Source: Nocardia asteroides (GTDB taxonomy: Bacteria > Actinomycetota > Actinomycetes > Mycobacteriales > Mycobacteriaceae). Taken from it: a stretch of 64,000 nucleotides of DNA. The stretch is from positions 186,001 to 250,000 of the forward strand of contig CP082844.1 in the NCBI GenBank assembly GCA_019930625.1. Reading direction: 5' to 3'. The translations under genes and the position numbers were made by a program. Numbering within the stretch: position 1 is the stretch's first letter; the number at the start of each line of letters is the position of its first letter. The notes under the pieces are model-generated. The model ran no database searches, was not told where the DNA came from, and saw only the letters and a list, made by a program, of their open reading frames with translations. Positions 17,204 through 26,788 of the stretch are shown here, piece by piece.

Positions 17204-18709
17204 ATGAGCACGCACACCCTCGACGTCGCCGTCATCGGCGGCGGGTTCGCCGGCATCGGCACGGCCATCCGCCTGAAGCAGCGCGGAATCAACGACTTCG
17301 CGATCTTCGAGCGCGGCACCGCGATCGGCGGCACCTGGCGCGACAACACCTATCCGGGTGCGGCGTGCGACATTCCGTCGCGGTTGTACTCCTACAGTTT
17401 CGCGCCGAATCCGAACTGGTCACGCACCTACTCCGGAAGCAACGAGATCCTCGGCTACATCGAGGCGATGGCCGCGGAATTCCGGCTCGGTCCGCACCTG
17501 CGGTTCGGGCACAACGTCACCGGCATCGCGTTCGACGAGCAGGCCGGGACCTGGGAGATCGCCGTCGAGGGCCACGCGCACCCGATCCTCGCCCGCACCG
17601 TGGTGCTGGCCTCCGGGCCGCTGGCCAACGCCAGTCTTCCGGATATCCGGGGCATCGAGACCTATCGCGGCCACAAGATCCACAGCGCCCGGTGGGATCA
17701 CGACTACGACTTCACCGGCAAACGGGTCGCGGTCGTCGGCACCGGGGCCAGCGCGGTCCAGATCATCCCGGAGCTGGTGGACAAAGCCGACTCGGTGAAG
17801 GTGTTCCAGCGCACGCCCGGCTGGGTGCTGCCCCGGGTCGACCGACGGACCAACGGCCTGACCAAGGAGCTCTACCGCCGGGTGCCCACCGCCGAACAGC
17901 TGGCTCGGCGCGCCTGGTTCTACGGACACGAGTCGGTGGCACTGGGCGTGGTCTGGAACACGCCGCTGACCAGGGTGGTCGAGCTGGTCGGCAAGGCACA
18001 GCTGCGCAGACAGGTGAAGGACCCGTGGCTGCGCCGTCAGCTCACCCCGGACTTCCGCGCGGGCTGCAAGCGCCTGCTGATGACCGACGACTACTACCCC
18101 GCCCTGCAACGGGACAACTGCAAATTGATCACCTGGCCGATCGCCCGGATCTCCGAGCACGGCATCCGCACCGCGGAGGGTATCGAACACCAGGCGGACT
18201 GCATCGTCTTCGCGACCGGATTCGACGTCTCCAAGACCGGGACCCCCATTCCGGTGGTCGGGCGCGACGGCCGGGTTCTCGCCGACGAATGGTCGCGCGG
18301 GGCCTACGCCTACAAGAGCGTCGCGGTCTCCGGATATCCCAACCTGTATCTCACGTTCGGACCGAATTCGGGGCCGGGGCACAATTCCGCGCTGGTCTAC
18401 ATGGAAGCCCAGATCGACTACCTCGTCGGCGCGATCGGCCTCATCCTGGACCGGGATCTGCGCATGCTGGACGTACGGCGCGATCGGCAGGATCGCTACA
18501 ACGCCGCCATCCAGCGCAAGCTCGCCGCCACCACCTGGAACTCGGGATGCCGCAGCTGGTATCTCACCGAGGACGGCTTCAACGCGACCATGTATCCGGG
18601 GTTCGCCACCCAGTATGTCCATCAGCTGCGCGCGGTCGATCTCGACGACTACCTCGTGGTCGAACAGACCGCCGACCAGCGGCGACAGCGGGTGGCACCG
18701 GTTTCCTGA
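17204..18709 (+). CDS. flavin-containing Baeyer-Villiger-type monooxygenase
   Basis: FAD/NADPH monooxygenase of about 501 residues. The FAD Rossmann motif is VIGGGFAGIG at the N-terminus, followed by IGGTWRDNTYPGAACD. The Baeyer-Villiger fingerprint FxGxxxHxxxW appears as YRGHKIHSARW, with Tyr for Phe. The NADPH Rossmann motif is VVGTGASAVQII. ATG 17204 is preferred because AGGGA precedes it; an ATG at 17189 overlaps the previous stop as ATGA and would add five residues. It is last in the operon, and is likely to convert a ketone to an ester that the first gene hydrolyses. Confidence 0.9.
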   Translation: MSTHTLDVAVIGGGFAGIGTAIRLKQRGINDFAIFERGTAIGGTWRDNTYPGAACDIPSRLYSYSFAPNPNWSRTYSGSNEILGYIEAMAAEFRLGPHLRFGHNVTGIAFDEQAGTWEIAVEGHAHPILARTVVLASGPLANASLPDIRGIETYRGHKIHSARWDHDYDFTGKRVAVVGTGASAVQIIPELVDKADSVKVFQRTPGWVLPRVDRRTNGLTKELYRRVPTAEQLARRAWFYGHESVALGVVWNTPLTRVVELVGKAQLRRQVKDPWLRRQLTPDFRAGCKRLLMTDDYYPALQRDNCKLITWPIARISEHGIRTAEGIEHQADCIVFATGFDVSKTGTPIPVVGRDGRVLADEWSRGAYAYKSVAVSGYPNLYLTFGPNSGPGHNSALVYMEAQIDYLVGAIGLILDRDLRMLDVRRDRQDRYNAAIQRKLAATTWNSGCRSWYLTEDGFNATMYPGFATQYVHQLRAVDLDDYLVVEQTADQRRQRVAPVS

Positions 18710-18802
18710 GTGCCGCGGGACCGGCGGCGCGGACGATAGACTCGGTCCGCAGCGAGTGCAAAGCGTGCCGCCGGTCCGTCGGCGCCGTGGTCAGCGAGGG
18801 AG

Positions 18803-19585
18803 GTGAGGTCGACGCCGGAGTACCGGATCGATGACCTCGCGCGCGCCGCGGGCACCACCACCCGCAACGTGCGCGCCTACCAGGAACGCGGGTTGCTGCC
18901 GCCGCCGGTCGGCAAGGACGGCCGGGCCAGCATCTACGACGACGCGCACCTGGAGCGGCTGCGCCTGATCGATGCGCTGCTGCAGCGCGGCTTCACCACC
19001 GCGCACATCGCCGACTTCATCACCAGCTGGGAGACCGGCAAGGACCTGACCGAGGTGCTCGGCCTGCAACACGCCGTGACGGCGTCCTGGGCCAAGGACG
19101 AGACGTTCGAGGTGCCCCGCGAGCTGATCGGCACCATCCTCGGCGCGGAGGCCGACGAGCTGGTCGACCGGCTGCGCGAGATGAAGCTGGTGCGGCTCGA
19201 AGGCGACACGGTGGTGTTCACCGAAACCCAGTTGCTCACCTCGTTCGCCGAGCTGCACGAGTACGGGCTCGAACTGCGCACGCTCATCGAGATCTACGCC
19301 AAGGTGGCCGATCGGATCGATGACATCACCCACATCATGATCACCGCCGCCAAGCAGCACATCATCGACGAGCACGGCCCCGGCTGGCTGCCGGACACCA
19401 GCAACGAAATCGCCGAGACCACAACGATGCTCAACAAGATGCGCGAGCTGGCGGTCGCCTCGGTGCACGCGACGCTCGCCCGGTCGATGGACGTCACGCT
19501 CCGGCGCGAACTCGGCGACTATCTCGCCACGGCGGCCGAGCGGGAGAAACAGCGCAGCGAACCCGGGCGCGACGTACCCTCCTAG
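18803..19585 (+). CDS. MerR-family transcriptional regulator
   Basis: 260 residues. The N-terminal winged helix-turn-helix reads YRIDDLARAAGTTTRNVRAYQERGLLPPP, the standard MerR DNA-binding segment, and is followed by a second helical pair and a long effector/dimerisation domain of about 170 residues. No metal-binding cysteine cluster is present. The likely start is GTG 18803, although GAGGGAGG is unusually close to it. It lies 93 bases after the monooxygenase stop in the same orientation, so control of that operon or of the downstream methyltransferase is plausible but unproven. Confidence 0.85.
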   Translation: MRSTPEYRIDDLARAAGTTTRNVRAYQERGLLPPPVGKDGRASIYDDAHLERLRLIDALLQRGFTTAHIADFITSWETGKDLTEVLGLQHAVTASWAKDETFEVPRELIGTILGAEADELVDRLREMKLVRLEGDTVVFTETQLLTSFAELHEYGLELRTLIEIYAKVADRIDDITHIMITAAKQHIIDEHGPGWLPDTSNEIAETTTMLNKMRELAVASVHATLARSMDVTLRRELGDYLATAAEREKQRSEPGRDVPS

Positions 19586-19627
19586 ACAAGCGCAGAGTGC
19601 TGCCGACCTTCGACGGATGGAGTCGCT

Positions 19628-20722
19628 GTGGGGTCCGACCGACCGAGAATCCCTCCGCTGCCGCTGATACGGGCCGTCGAATCGGTTCGCGGCGCGCTGG
19701 CCGTCGCGTTCCGCAAGCTGGTGCCGGGGCACGTCGCGCTGATGGAGCTGATCGCCGCCGGATGGATCACGCAGGCCATCCATGCCGCCGCGGCGCTCGG
19801 CGTGGCCGACGAACTCGCGGCGGGACCGCGGTCGGGCGCACAACTGGCGGCGGCGGTCGGCGCCGACGAGGACGCGCTGCGGCGGTTGCTGCGGCTGCTG
19901 ATCAGTTACGGCATTTTCACCCAACGGCACGACGGACGGTACGCGCTGACGCCGATGGCGCGGGCGCTGCGCAAGGACGCGAACGTGTCGCTGCGCGACG
20001 CGGTGCTGTTCTTCGGGTCGCCCGCGCACCGCAACCACTGGTCGCACCTGGTCGACGCCGTGCGTACCGGCGAGCCGGTCGGCGAGAAACTGAACGGGAT
20101 GCCGTTCTTCGACTACATCCAGCACGACCGCGAACTCGGCGAACTGTTCGATCGCGCGATGACCAGCATCGGCAGCCTCGCGCTGGAACCGCTGTTCGCG
20201 GCCTACGATTTCGGCCGCTACGAGACCCTGGTCGACGTCGGCGGCGGTGAAGGAACCCTGCTCACCGAGATCCTGCGCCGTGCGCCGCGGTCGCGCGGCG
20301 TCCTGTTCGACCTGCCCGAAGTGGTGGCGGCGGCGCCCACGCGGCTGGCCGAACTCGGTCTCGCCGATCGCTGCGCCGTGGAAAGCGGATCGTTCTTCGA
20401 CAGCGTCCCCAAGGGTGGCGACGCCTACATCCTCAAGCACATCCTGCACGACTGGGCGGAACCGGAGGCGGGGCGCATTCTGCGTACGGTCCGTGCGGCT
20501 ATGGACCCCGACGCCCGGCTGCTGATCGTCGAGCTGGTCGTACCCGAACACAGCGCGCCGCACCCGAGCAAGTTCATCGACCTGGAGATGCTGGTCAACG
20601 CAGGCGGCCGGGAACGGACCGAGGCCGAGTACCGCGCTTTCCTCGCCCGGCACGGATTCACGCTGACCAAGCGGGTGCCGACGGCCTCGCCGGACAACGT
20701 GCTGGAGGCCCGGCCGAGCTGA
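19628..20722 (+). CDS. SAM-dependent O-methyltransferase (plant COMT-like family 2)
   Basis: 364 residues. The N-terminal dimerisation winged-helix domain (MELIAAGWITQAIHAAAALGVADEL, then LRRLLRLLISYGIF) is typical of hydroxyneurosporene and caffeate O-methyltransferases. The SAM motif TLVDVGGGEGTLL is near residue 205. The catalytic region has LKHILHDWAEPEAGRIL with the base histidine. Start is GTG 19628. Substrates of the family are phenols and polyketides. It follows MerR by 42 bases and may share its transcript, perhaps as part of a small aromatic or lipid modification unit. Confidence 0.88.
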   Translation: MGSDRPRIPPLPLIRAVESVRGALAVAFRKLVPGHVALMELIAAGWITQAIHAAAALGVADELAAGPRSGAQLAAAVGADEDALRRLLRLLISYGIFTQRHDGRYALTPMARALRKDANVSLRDAVLFFGSPAHRNHWSHLVDAVRTGEPVGEKLNGMPFFDYIQHDRELGELFDRAMTSIGSLALEPLFAAYDFGRYETLVDVGGGEGTLLTEILRRAPRSRGVLFDLPEVVAAAPTRLAELGLADRCAVESGSFFDSVPKGGDAYILKHILHDWAEPEAGRILRTVRAAMDPDARLLIVELVVPEHSAPHPSKFIDLEMLVNAGGRERTEAEYRAFLARHGFTLTKRVPTASPDNVLEARPS

Positions 20723-20821
20723 CACCGGACGCACCCGTACCGTGAAGTCATCTGCGATCTCGGCGTCGGGACCGCTAGGCTACGAACAGTATTGGTGGTT
20801 CGGTAAGGATGTGAGTCGGCC

Positions 20822-21526
20822 GTGGAATGGACCTTCACTCCGGACGAGTTCGCCTATATCTGGCGGGAGACCGATCTGGATCGCCACCCGTACCCGCTGC
20901 GCATCCTGGAGACTCCCCGCACCGAGGACGAGGCCGAGAAGCTGCGCATCACCCTCGCCGAGCGGTTGCCGCTCGGCTCCGACCCCGATCTAACGGCCTG
21001 CCTGCGTATTCTGGCCGCGCCGCACACCAGGATCGTGGCCATCGGCGGCACCCACCAGCCGGGTGGTGAACTGCGGCTGCTGGCCGCCGCCATCTACGAC
21101 CGCGCCGTGCTCGCGGTGCAGGAACCCGGCACGAGCCCGGATTTCGGTGGCCGCGTGCATATCTCGATCGGGCACAGCTCGAAACTGGGGCGGCGGATAG
21201 CGGCGCTGCTGCCGAAGACCCCCGCGGGCCGCGAACCCGCTCGGGCCGCCACCGGCGACGCGGTGCGCGACCAGGAAACGGCGCCCGCGCGACACCAGGC
21301 GGCGCCGCGCATCCGCAAGCTGCTGCTCGAGCCGCATACCGCCGAGGGCCACATCAGAATCGAACCGCGACTGGATCGTCCGACCCCGCCCCCGCCGGTC
21401 CACTACACCTGGATCGACGTGCGGAACGACGGAAGATACCTGATCAAGGCGGGTGTCGAAGTGCGCATCGCGCCTGCCTCCTCGGAACAGATCGCGACCC
21501 AATTGCAAAAGCGCATACCGGTATAG
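20822..21526 (+). CDS. EspG-family ESX secretion-associated protein
   Basis: 234 residues starting MEWTFTPDEFAYIW, the EspG-family opening, followed by alternating strands and helices such as LACLRILAAPHTRIV and RVHISIGHSS. EspG proteins are cytosolic chaperones that bind PPE proteins of type VII (ESX) secretion systems. Start is GTG 20822. Two genes downstream encode a small helical protein and a PPE-like protein, so the three form a chaperone-substrate group. No EccC, EccD or MycP component is nearby, so secretion must use a system elsewhere. Confidence 0.85.
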   Translation: MEWTFTPDEFAYIWRETDLDRHPYPLRILETPRTEDEAEKLRITLAERLPLGSDPDLTACLRILAAPHTRIVAIGGTHQPGGELRLLAAAIYDRAVLAVQEPGTSPDFGGRVHISIGHSSKLGRRIAALLPKTPAGREPARAATGDAVRDQETAPARHQAAPRIRKLLLEPHTAEGHIRIEPRLDRPTPPPPVHYTWIDVRNDGRYLIKAGVEVRIAPASSEQIATQLQKRIPV

Positions 21527-21619
21527 CCCGCTCCCGCGAGCGTGACCGCCGACTATTGCTGACCCGGCGCCGGGCTTCCGGTTAGTCTGAGGCGGACCGA
21601 CCGATCTCAGGGGTGAGCG

Positions 21620-21994
21620 ATGACGATCGAGACCAGCCGAGCCGATATCGCCCGATTCAAGGACGCCGCGCAGGCCGGGACCGTCCAGTTCGATCCGGCA
21701 GCGGCTCGGCAGTGCGCCGAGATGTACGACCGGCAGGCCGATCGGCTGATCCATCTACAGCAACGCCTCGAATCCGCCGCGGAACTCGGCGGTTTCGGCG
21801 GATTCGTCTCCGCGCAGCAGTTGCAGGCCGGATTCGGCCGCAAGGCGCGGGACGCGGCGGCTCTGCTCGACCACTACATCGAAGCGGCCTACCGCATGAA
21901 GGAAGCATTCCTGATCAGCGGAGGACTGTTCGAAGAAGCCGATGCCGCGGGCGCCGCCGCCCTGCGCGCGGTTGAGGCGAGGTTGCCCCGATGA
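21620..21994 (+). CDS. small helical ESX-associated protein (WXG100/PE-like helper)
   Basis: 124 residues, almost entirely predicted helix: ARFKDAAQAG, YDRQADRLIHLQQRLESAA, then AAALLDHYIEAAYRMKEAFL. It lacks a clear WxG turn, but a GGFGGF segment separates the two main helices, which fits the helix-turn-helix plan of type VII substrates. Its stop overlaps the next ATG (ATGA), indicating coupled production with the PPE-like protein and probable heterodimer formation. This role is inferred from context and fold. Confidence 0.7.
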   Translation: MTIETSRADIARFKDAAQAGTVQFDPAAARQCAEMYDRQADRLIHLQQRLESAAELGGFGGFVSAQQLQAGFGRKARDAAALLDHYIEAAYRMKEAFLISGGLFEEADAAGAAALRAVEARLPR

Positions 21995-23277
21995 GCGGCT
22001 CCGATCCCACCTACATCAGCTCGATGGAACATTTCGAGTCGCTGCGGCACGAAGAGATCTACGCGAAGGCGCAGCAGATCGACGCCGCGCAGGTGCTGCG
22101 CGCGTCGACGATCTGGATCGAGGCCGCAGGGGCGCTCACCACGTCGTTTCCACTCACTCGCGGCGGTGTGGACCGCGTGATGGACTCGGCCGAATGGAAA
22201 GGCGCCGCCGCCGACGCCGCCCAGGCATGCGCACGCAGTTTCGCGGCGTCGGCGGATGAGCTGGCCGCGGTGCTGGGCCAAGTGGGAGCCCGGCTCGGCG
22301 GGGTCGCCGCGGCCGCCGAGGCGGTGAAACTCGCGGTGGTGCCGCCCGGCGCTTCGGGACCGGTCGGCGCGATCGCGCAACTGCTGGAGGCCGCGCACGT
22401 CATCGACGCGCAGATGGCGCAGGAGGCACTGCGTCAGGAAGCCGTGCTGGCGATGAACATGGTCTACAAGCCCGCCTATTCCGCGGCGGGAACCGGCGTC
22501 CCCGCGCTGCCCGCACCGCCCGCTGTGACGGCGCCGTCCGCGCCGCAGGCGGTCCCTCCCGGCACACCGAGATACTCGACGCCCGAGCAGGCGCTGCCCA
22601 ATGAGCAATGGTCGCCGGGCACAGCGCAACCCGCACCTGCCGCGCCGGAATCGCCTGACGCTTCCCACAATCCGGTGCCACCCGCCCCGCCGGAACCGGA
22701 TACGCAGCAGGCCCCGACCGCGCCGACGCCGCAACCCACGCCGTCACCCTCACCCGAGCCCGCTCCGCAGACGCAGCAAGCCCCGACCACTCAGACACCG
22801 ACGCCCACGCCATCGCCACAGCCCGCGCCGTCGTCACCAGAGCCCGCGCCGTCGTCACCACAGCCCGCGCCGCCGTCACTCGCACCTGAACCGGCTCCGC
22901 CGACGCAGCAGGCGCCGACCACCACACCGGCGCCGCCGAGTGCTCCCCCCGTGCCACCGAGCCCGAGCCCTTCACCCGCACCACCGAGTCCTTCACCAGC
23001 GCCGCCGAGCCCGGAGCCCGCACCACCGCCGAGTTCGTCGGCACCGGCGCCGCTCCCCGCGCCCCCGCCCGCGCCGCCCATCCCGGAGCCGGCACAACCA
23101 CCGAGCCCACCCCAAACACAGCCGAGCCCGCAGCCCGCACCACCCCCTGTGCCCGGCCCTGCCGATCCCGCGGTCCCGCTGCCCGACCCAGGCGGCCAAC
23201 CCGGTGTCACCGGCCCGGTGGAAGGCAATCAGGAGCAGATTCCGACCACCAACCAGCCCGGCGTCGTCCCATCCTGA
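21991..23277 (+). CDS. PPE-like type VII secretion substrate with long proline-rich tail
   Basis: 428 residues. Residues 1-165 are helical and PPE-like, with IYAKAQQIDAAQVLRAS, SAEWKGAAADAA near residue 70 (a WxG-like turn) and the closing AMNMVYKPAYSAAGTGVPALP. From about residue 170 to the end the protein is roughly half proline, in repeated blocks such as PSPEPAPQTQQAPTT, and is presumably unstructured and extracellular. The ATG overlaps the previous stop. Low-complexity Pro/Ala/Ser tails of this sort could span the mycolate cell envelope. No enzymatic domain is seen in the tail. Confidence 0.78.
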   Translation: MSGSDPTYISSMEHFESLRHEEIYAKAQQIDAAQVLRASTIWIEAAGALTTSFPLTRGGVDRVMDSAEWKGAAADAAQACARSFAASADELAAVLGQVGARLGGVAAAAEAVKLAVVPPGASGPVGAIAQLLEAAHVIDAQMAQEALRQEAVLAMNMVYKPAYSAAGTGVPALPAPPAVTAPSAPQAVPPGTPRYSTPEQALPNEQWSPGTAQPAPAAPESPDASHNPVPPAPPEPDTQQAPTAPTPQPTPSPSPEPAPQTQQAPTTQTPTPTPSPQPAPSSPEPAPSSPQPAPPSLAPEPAPPTQQAPTTTPAPPSAPPVPPSPSPSPAPPSPSPAPPSPEPAPPPSSSAPAPLPAPPPAPPIPEPAQPPSPPQTQPSPQPAPPPVPGPADPAVPLPDPGGQPGVTGPVEGNQEQIPTTNQPGVVPS

Positions 23278-23726
23278 CGGTCCGGCAGCCGATGGGTACG
23301 AGGCCAGGTCTGATCCTCGACCTCGGAAATCGTCACAACGCGCTCGTCGATCGGCCGGTACATCAACCGGCCGATACGGCATCCAAGCCGTCCCGATCCA
23401 CGTCCGGCTGGACGTCGCTCAGCCGATCACACGAACGGGCAAGCCAGACCGTCGGCGAACGGATGGATCCGGTGACGTACCAGGCATCCACCTTCCGAGC
23501 CGCCACCGGAATACGCGCGCCGCGAACCACCGAACGGGAGCGTTGCCACAAGCATCCGGTTCGCGGCGGAGGCGGCCGAACGACCGGCATCATGCTACCG
23601 ACGCACCGCTCGCGCGATCGGCCACAGCGCTTCGGCTTCCCGCACCAGCCCGCGCCGGGGCGAACCGCGACCGGAGCGTGCTCGTGACTCGCTCGGTGTC
23701 CCCGCTGCCGATCGGCTGGTGTGCGA
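23278..23726. other. 449-bp gap between the PPE-like gene and proB
   Basis: No convincing gene is seen in either direction. Open frames here are Arg/Pro-rich without a ribosome site or recognisable domain. The two flanking genes converge, so no promoter is needed. The region holds one clear hairpin at 23350-23375. It may contain the remains of a lost gene; M. tuberculosis has other genes between rbsK and proB. Confidence 0.5.
23350..23375. terminator. GC-rich hairpin between two convergent genes, candidate bidirectional terminator
   Basis: ATCGGCCGGT (23350-23359) and ACCGGCCGAT (23366-23375) are perfect complements around a 6-base loop. The hairpin lies 73 bases after the PPE-like stop. No T-run follows on either strand, as is common in high-GC actinobacteria. 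Its position between converging transcripts favours termination, but an operator is not excluded. Confidence 0.45.
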
Positions 23727-24875
23727 TCAGACCTTGACCAGGTCGTCGGCGTGGATGACGGGGCGTTGCATGGTCTCGGGAAGCTCGGCGGTGGAGCGGC
23801 CGAGCATGCCCGCCAGTTCGGTGCTGTCGTATTCGACGACGCCCCTGGCGACGACACGGCTGTCGGGGGCCACCAGATCCACCACGTCCCCGCCGTAGAA
23901 GCGCCCACGCACGCCGACGATTCCCGCCGCGAGCAGCGACCGCCGCCGGTGCGCCACCGCTTGGACCGCGCCCTCGTCGATGAGCAGCGCGCCGCGGCTG
24001 TCGGCGGCGTGCCGGACCCAGAACTTGCGGGCGGACAACCGCACCGGGCGGGCGGCGAACGCGGTGCCGACCGTGCCGGTGGTCAGCGCGGTGGCGGCCG
24101 ACGAGGCGGCGGCCAGCAGGACCGGCACACCCGCATCCGCGGCCAGGCGCGCCGCCGACAACTTCGACGCCATGCCTCCGGTGCCGAGCGCGCCGCCGCT
24201 GCCCGCGATGACGCCGTCGAGGTCGGCGCTGCTGCGTACCTCCGGAATCAGCGTGGCCGCGCCCTTACGGGGGTCGCCGTCGTAGAGGCCGTCCACGTCC
24301 GACAGCAGCACCAGCGCGTCGGCGCCGATCAGGTGGGCGACCAGCGCCGCGAGCCGGTCGTTGTCGCCGAATCGGATCTCTTCCGTCGCTACCGTGTCGT
24401 TTTCGTTCACCACCGCAACAGCGCCGAGTGAACGCAGGCGATCGAGGGTGCGCTGCGCGTTGCGGTGGTGCTCGCGGCGGGCGACGTCGTCGGCGCTCAG
24501 CAGCACCTGCCCGACCGTACGGCCGTAACGGGCGAACGAGGTGCCCCAGGCATGCGCGAGCGCCAGCTGTCCGACGCTCGCCGCGGCCTGCTTGGTCGCC
24601 AGATCACGCGGACGGCTGGTCAGGCCGAGTGGCGCGATGCCGGCGCCGATCGCGCCCGAAGACACGACCACCACATCGGATCCGGCGCGCATCCGCGCCT
24701 CCACCGCGTCGGCGAGCCGATCCAGTCGCGCGGTGTCCAGGCCGCCCTTCAAGCTGGTCAGCGCCGACGAACCGATCTTCACCACGACCCGTCGCGCCGA
24801 CGCGATCGCCAGACGGGCCTCGCTGAGGCCCGGCGAATCCGCCTCGGCGGTCGCCGAATTCACCCGCATCGCCAC
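23727..24875 (-). CDS. proB: glutamate 5-kinase
   Basis: First enzyme of proline synthesis, phosphorylating glutamate to gamma-glutamyl phosphate. It is 382 residues long, with an amino acid kinase domain opening [11 protein letters not shown] and containing [33 protein letters not shown] and [15 protein letters not shown] domain occupies about the last 80 residues. It follows obgE by about 48 bases on the same strand, the same order as in M. tuberculosis. The next proline gene proA is 21 kb away. MAMRVNSA gives a second in-frame ATG two codons in. Feedback control by proline is expected from the family. Confidence 0.97.
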   Translation of the reverse strand: MAMRVNSATAEADSPGLSEARLAIASARRVVVKIGSSALTSLKGGLDTARLDRLADAVEARMRAGSDVVVVSSGAIGAGIAPLGLTSRPRDLATKQAAASVGQLALAHAWGTSFARYGRTVGQVLLSADDVARREHHRNAQRTLDRLRSLGAVAVVNENDTVATEEIRFGDNDRLAALVAHLIGADALVLLSDVDGLYDGDPRKGAATLIPEVRSSADLDGVIAGSGGALGTGGMASKLSAARLAADAGVPVLLAAASSAATALTTGTVGTAFAARPVRLSARKFWVRHAADSRGALLIDEGAVQAVAHRRRSLLAAGIVGVRGRFYGGDVVDLVAPDSRVVARGVVEYDSTELAGMLGRSTAELPETMQRPVIHADDLVKV

Positions 24876-24923
24876 CCAACTCCCTGCGCCACAATCGAAT
24901 CCACGGTAGTCAGGGCGGTCGCC

Positions 24924-26378
24924 CTACTCCTGCTCTTCCTGCACCAGACCGCGTCGCACCCGGGACGCGTGCTTGCGCTCGGCCGCGCTGACCCGGTCGG
25001 AATGCTCGAGCCGGATGTCGGTGCCGCGCCCGGTGGGCACCATGTCGACGCCCGCGGAGATCTGGGGCTCCCACTCGAACGTCACGTCGCCGATGGTCAC
25101 CGGCGCACCCGGTTCCGCGCCCAGCTTCACCAGCTCGTCCTCGACGCCGAGGCGGGCCAGACGGTCGGCCAGGTAGCCGACGGCCTCGTCGTTGTCGAAC
25201 TGGGTCTGGCGCACCCAGCGCTCCGGCCGGGTGCCGCGCACGATGAAACCGCCCGGCTCCTCCGGGTCGGCGATCACACTGAATCCGGTTTCGTCCACCG
25301 CGATCGGACGGATGACCGGCCGCTTGGGCGCGGCCTTCGGATGATCCTCGCGGTACTGGCGCACCAGGTCGGCGAGGGCGAAAGTCAAGGGACGCAGACC
25401 CGCCCGGCTCACCGCGGAGATCTCGAACACCGGCCAGCCGCGTTCGGTGAACTCCGGGGTCACCATTTCCGCGAGTTCGGCCGCGTCGGGCACGTCGATC
25501 TTGTTCAGGATCACCACGCGCGGCCGGTCGGCGAGGTCGCCGAGCCCGGCGTCCGCGCTCAGCGCGGGCTTGTACGCGGCCAGTTCGGCTTCGAGCGCGT
25601 CGACGTCGGACACCGGGTCGCGGCCCGGCTCCAGCGTCGCGCAGTCCACCACGTGGGCGAGCACCGCGCACCGCTCGAGATGCCGCAGGAAGTCCAGCCC
25701 CAGTCCCCGGCCCTCACTCGCGCCCGGGATCAAACCGGGCACGTCGGCGACGGTGAAGGTGGTGTCACCGCTGGCGACGACGCCGAGGTTGGGCACCAGC
25801 GTGGTGAACGGGTAGTCGGCGATCTTCGGCTTGGCCGCCGACAGCACCGAGACCAGTGAGGACTTGCCCGCCGACGGGAAGCCGACGAGCCCGACGTCGG
25901 CTACGGATTTCAGCTCCAGCACCAGGTCGAGCTCTTCGCCGTCCTCGCCGAGCAGCGCGAAACCCGGAGCCTTGCGGGCCTTCGAAGCCAGCGCGGCATT
26001 GCCGAGACCGCCGCGGCCGCCGCGGGCGACGATGAAGCGGTTGCCCGCACCGACCAGGTCGACGAGCACCTTGCCGTCGTCGTCGAGCACCACGGTGCCG
26101 TCCGGCACCTTCAGCATCAGATCGGCGCCCTGTTTGCCGTCGCGGTTGCCGCCCTCGCCCGGCTTGCCGTTGCCTGCCTTGGCGTGCGGGTGGAAGTGGA
26201 AGTCCAAGAGGGTGTGCACGTTGGGGTCGACCTCGAGGATGACGTCTCCGCCGTTGCCACCGTTGCCGCCGTCGGGCCCGCCGAGCGGCTTGAACTTCTC
26301 ACGGTGCACCGAGGCGCAACCGTGGCCGCCTTTACCCGCACGCACATGTAGTACGACACGGTCGATGAACTTGGACAT
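24924..26378 (-). CDS. obgE: Obg-family ribosome-assembly GTPase
   Basis: GTPase of 484 residues with three domains: the glycine-rich Obg fold at the N-terminus ([24 protein letters not shown], then GGPDGGNGG), the G domain with [11 protein letters not shown] near residue 166, [16 protein letters not shown] and NKID, and an OCT domain near the C-terminus. It acts in large-subunit assembly and stress signalling. ATG 26378 matches the known N-terminus of the family; an ATG four codons upstream sits right against AAGGAGG and is less likely. A strong terminator lies between rpmA and this gene, so it also needs its own promoter or read-through. Confidence 0.96.
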   Translation of the reverse strand: MSKFIDRVVLHVRAGKGGHGCASVHREKFKPLGGPDGGNGGNGGDVILEVDPNVHTLLDFHFHPHAKAGNGKPGEGGNRDGKQGADLMLKVPDGTVVLDDDGKVLVDLVGAGNRFIVARGGRGGLGNAALASKARKAPGFALLGEDGEELDLVLELKSVADVGLVGFPSAGKSSLVSVLSAAKPKIADYPFTTLVPNLGVVASGDTTFTVADVPGLIPGASEGRGLGLDFLRHLERCAVLAHVVDCATLEPGRDPVSDVDALEAELAAYKPALSADAGLGDLADRPRVVILNKIDVPDAAELAEMVTPEFTERGWPVFEISAVSRAGLRPLTFALADLVRQYREDHPKAAPKRPVIRPIAVDETGFSVIADPEEPGGFIVRGTRPERWVRQTQFDNDEAVGYLADRLARLGVEDELVKLGAEPGAPVTIGDVTFEWEPQISAGVDMVPTGRGTDIRLEHSDRVSAAERKHASRVRRGLVQEEQE

Positions 26379-26437
26379 ACGCCGAATCATCCTCCTTCGG
26401 GACTGGTCGTACTCGGGGCAGTTCGTTCTCGAACACG

Positions 26438-26470
26438 AAAAACGGGCCAGGGTTTCGAGACCCTGACCCG
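26438..26470 (-). terminator. intrinsic terminator downstream of rpmA
   Basis: Read on the minus strand, an 11-bp stem (CGGGTCAGGGT with ACCCTGGCCCG, one mismatched pair) with a 6-base loop is followed directly by TTTTT. It begins about 30 bases after the rpmA stop and lies about 60 bases before the obgE start. This is the clearest rho-independent terminator in the window and separates the ribosomal protein messages from obgE-proB. Confidence 0.85.
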
Positions 26471-26499
26471 CTCGCTGTAGTCCGGAAGTGGTTCGGCGG

Positions 26500-26766
26500 T
26501 CAGGCCTGAACCGGCTCCGGGGCCACGATGTTGACGGTCTTGCGTCCACGCTTGGTGCCGAACGTCACCGCGCCCGCCGCCAGGGCGAACAGAGTGTCGT
26601 CACCGCCACGGCCGACGTTCACGCCGGGGTGGAAGTGGGTGCCACGCTGACGCACCAGGATCTCGCCGGCCTTGACCGTCTGGCCGCCGAAGCGCTTGAC
26701 GCCGAGTCGCTGGGCGTTGGAATCGCGCCCGTTCCGGGAGCTGGACGCACCCTTCTTGTGTGCCAT
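26500..26766 (-). CDS. rpmA: 50S ribosomal protein L27
   Basis: 88 residues beginning [20 protein letters not shown], the conserved basic L27 N-terminus that reaches the peptidyl transferase centre, followed by LGVKRFGGQ and [11 protein letters not shown]. It lies 22 bases after rplU in the universal rplU-rpmA order. No N-terminal cleavage motif of the Firmicutes type is present. A terminator follows. Confidence 0.99.
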   Translation of the reverse strand: MAHKKGASSSRNGRDSNAQRLGVKRFGGQTVKAGEILVRQRGTHFHPGVNVGRGGDDTLFALAAGAVTFGTKRGRKTVNIVAPEPVQA

Positions 26767-26788
26767 AGCTGGTTCTCCTCGGGATGTC

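Noticed and set aside
22490..23270. CRISPR-like periodic C/G repeats
   Set aside because: The periodicity comes from proline codons in a coding region. There are no constant repeats with unique spacers.
22601..23737. Arg/His/Pro-rich frames in and beyond the PPE-like tail
   Set aside because: They are frame shadows of the proline-codon repeats in the 428-residue gene.
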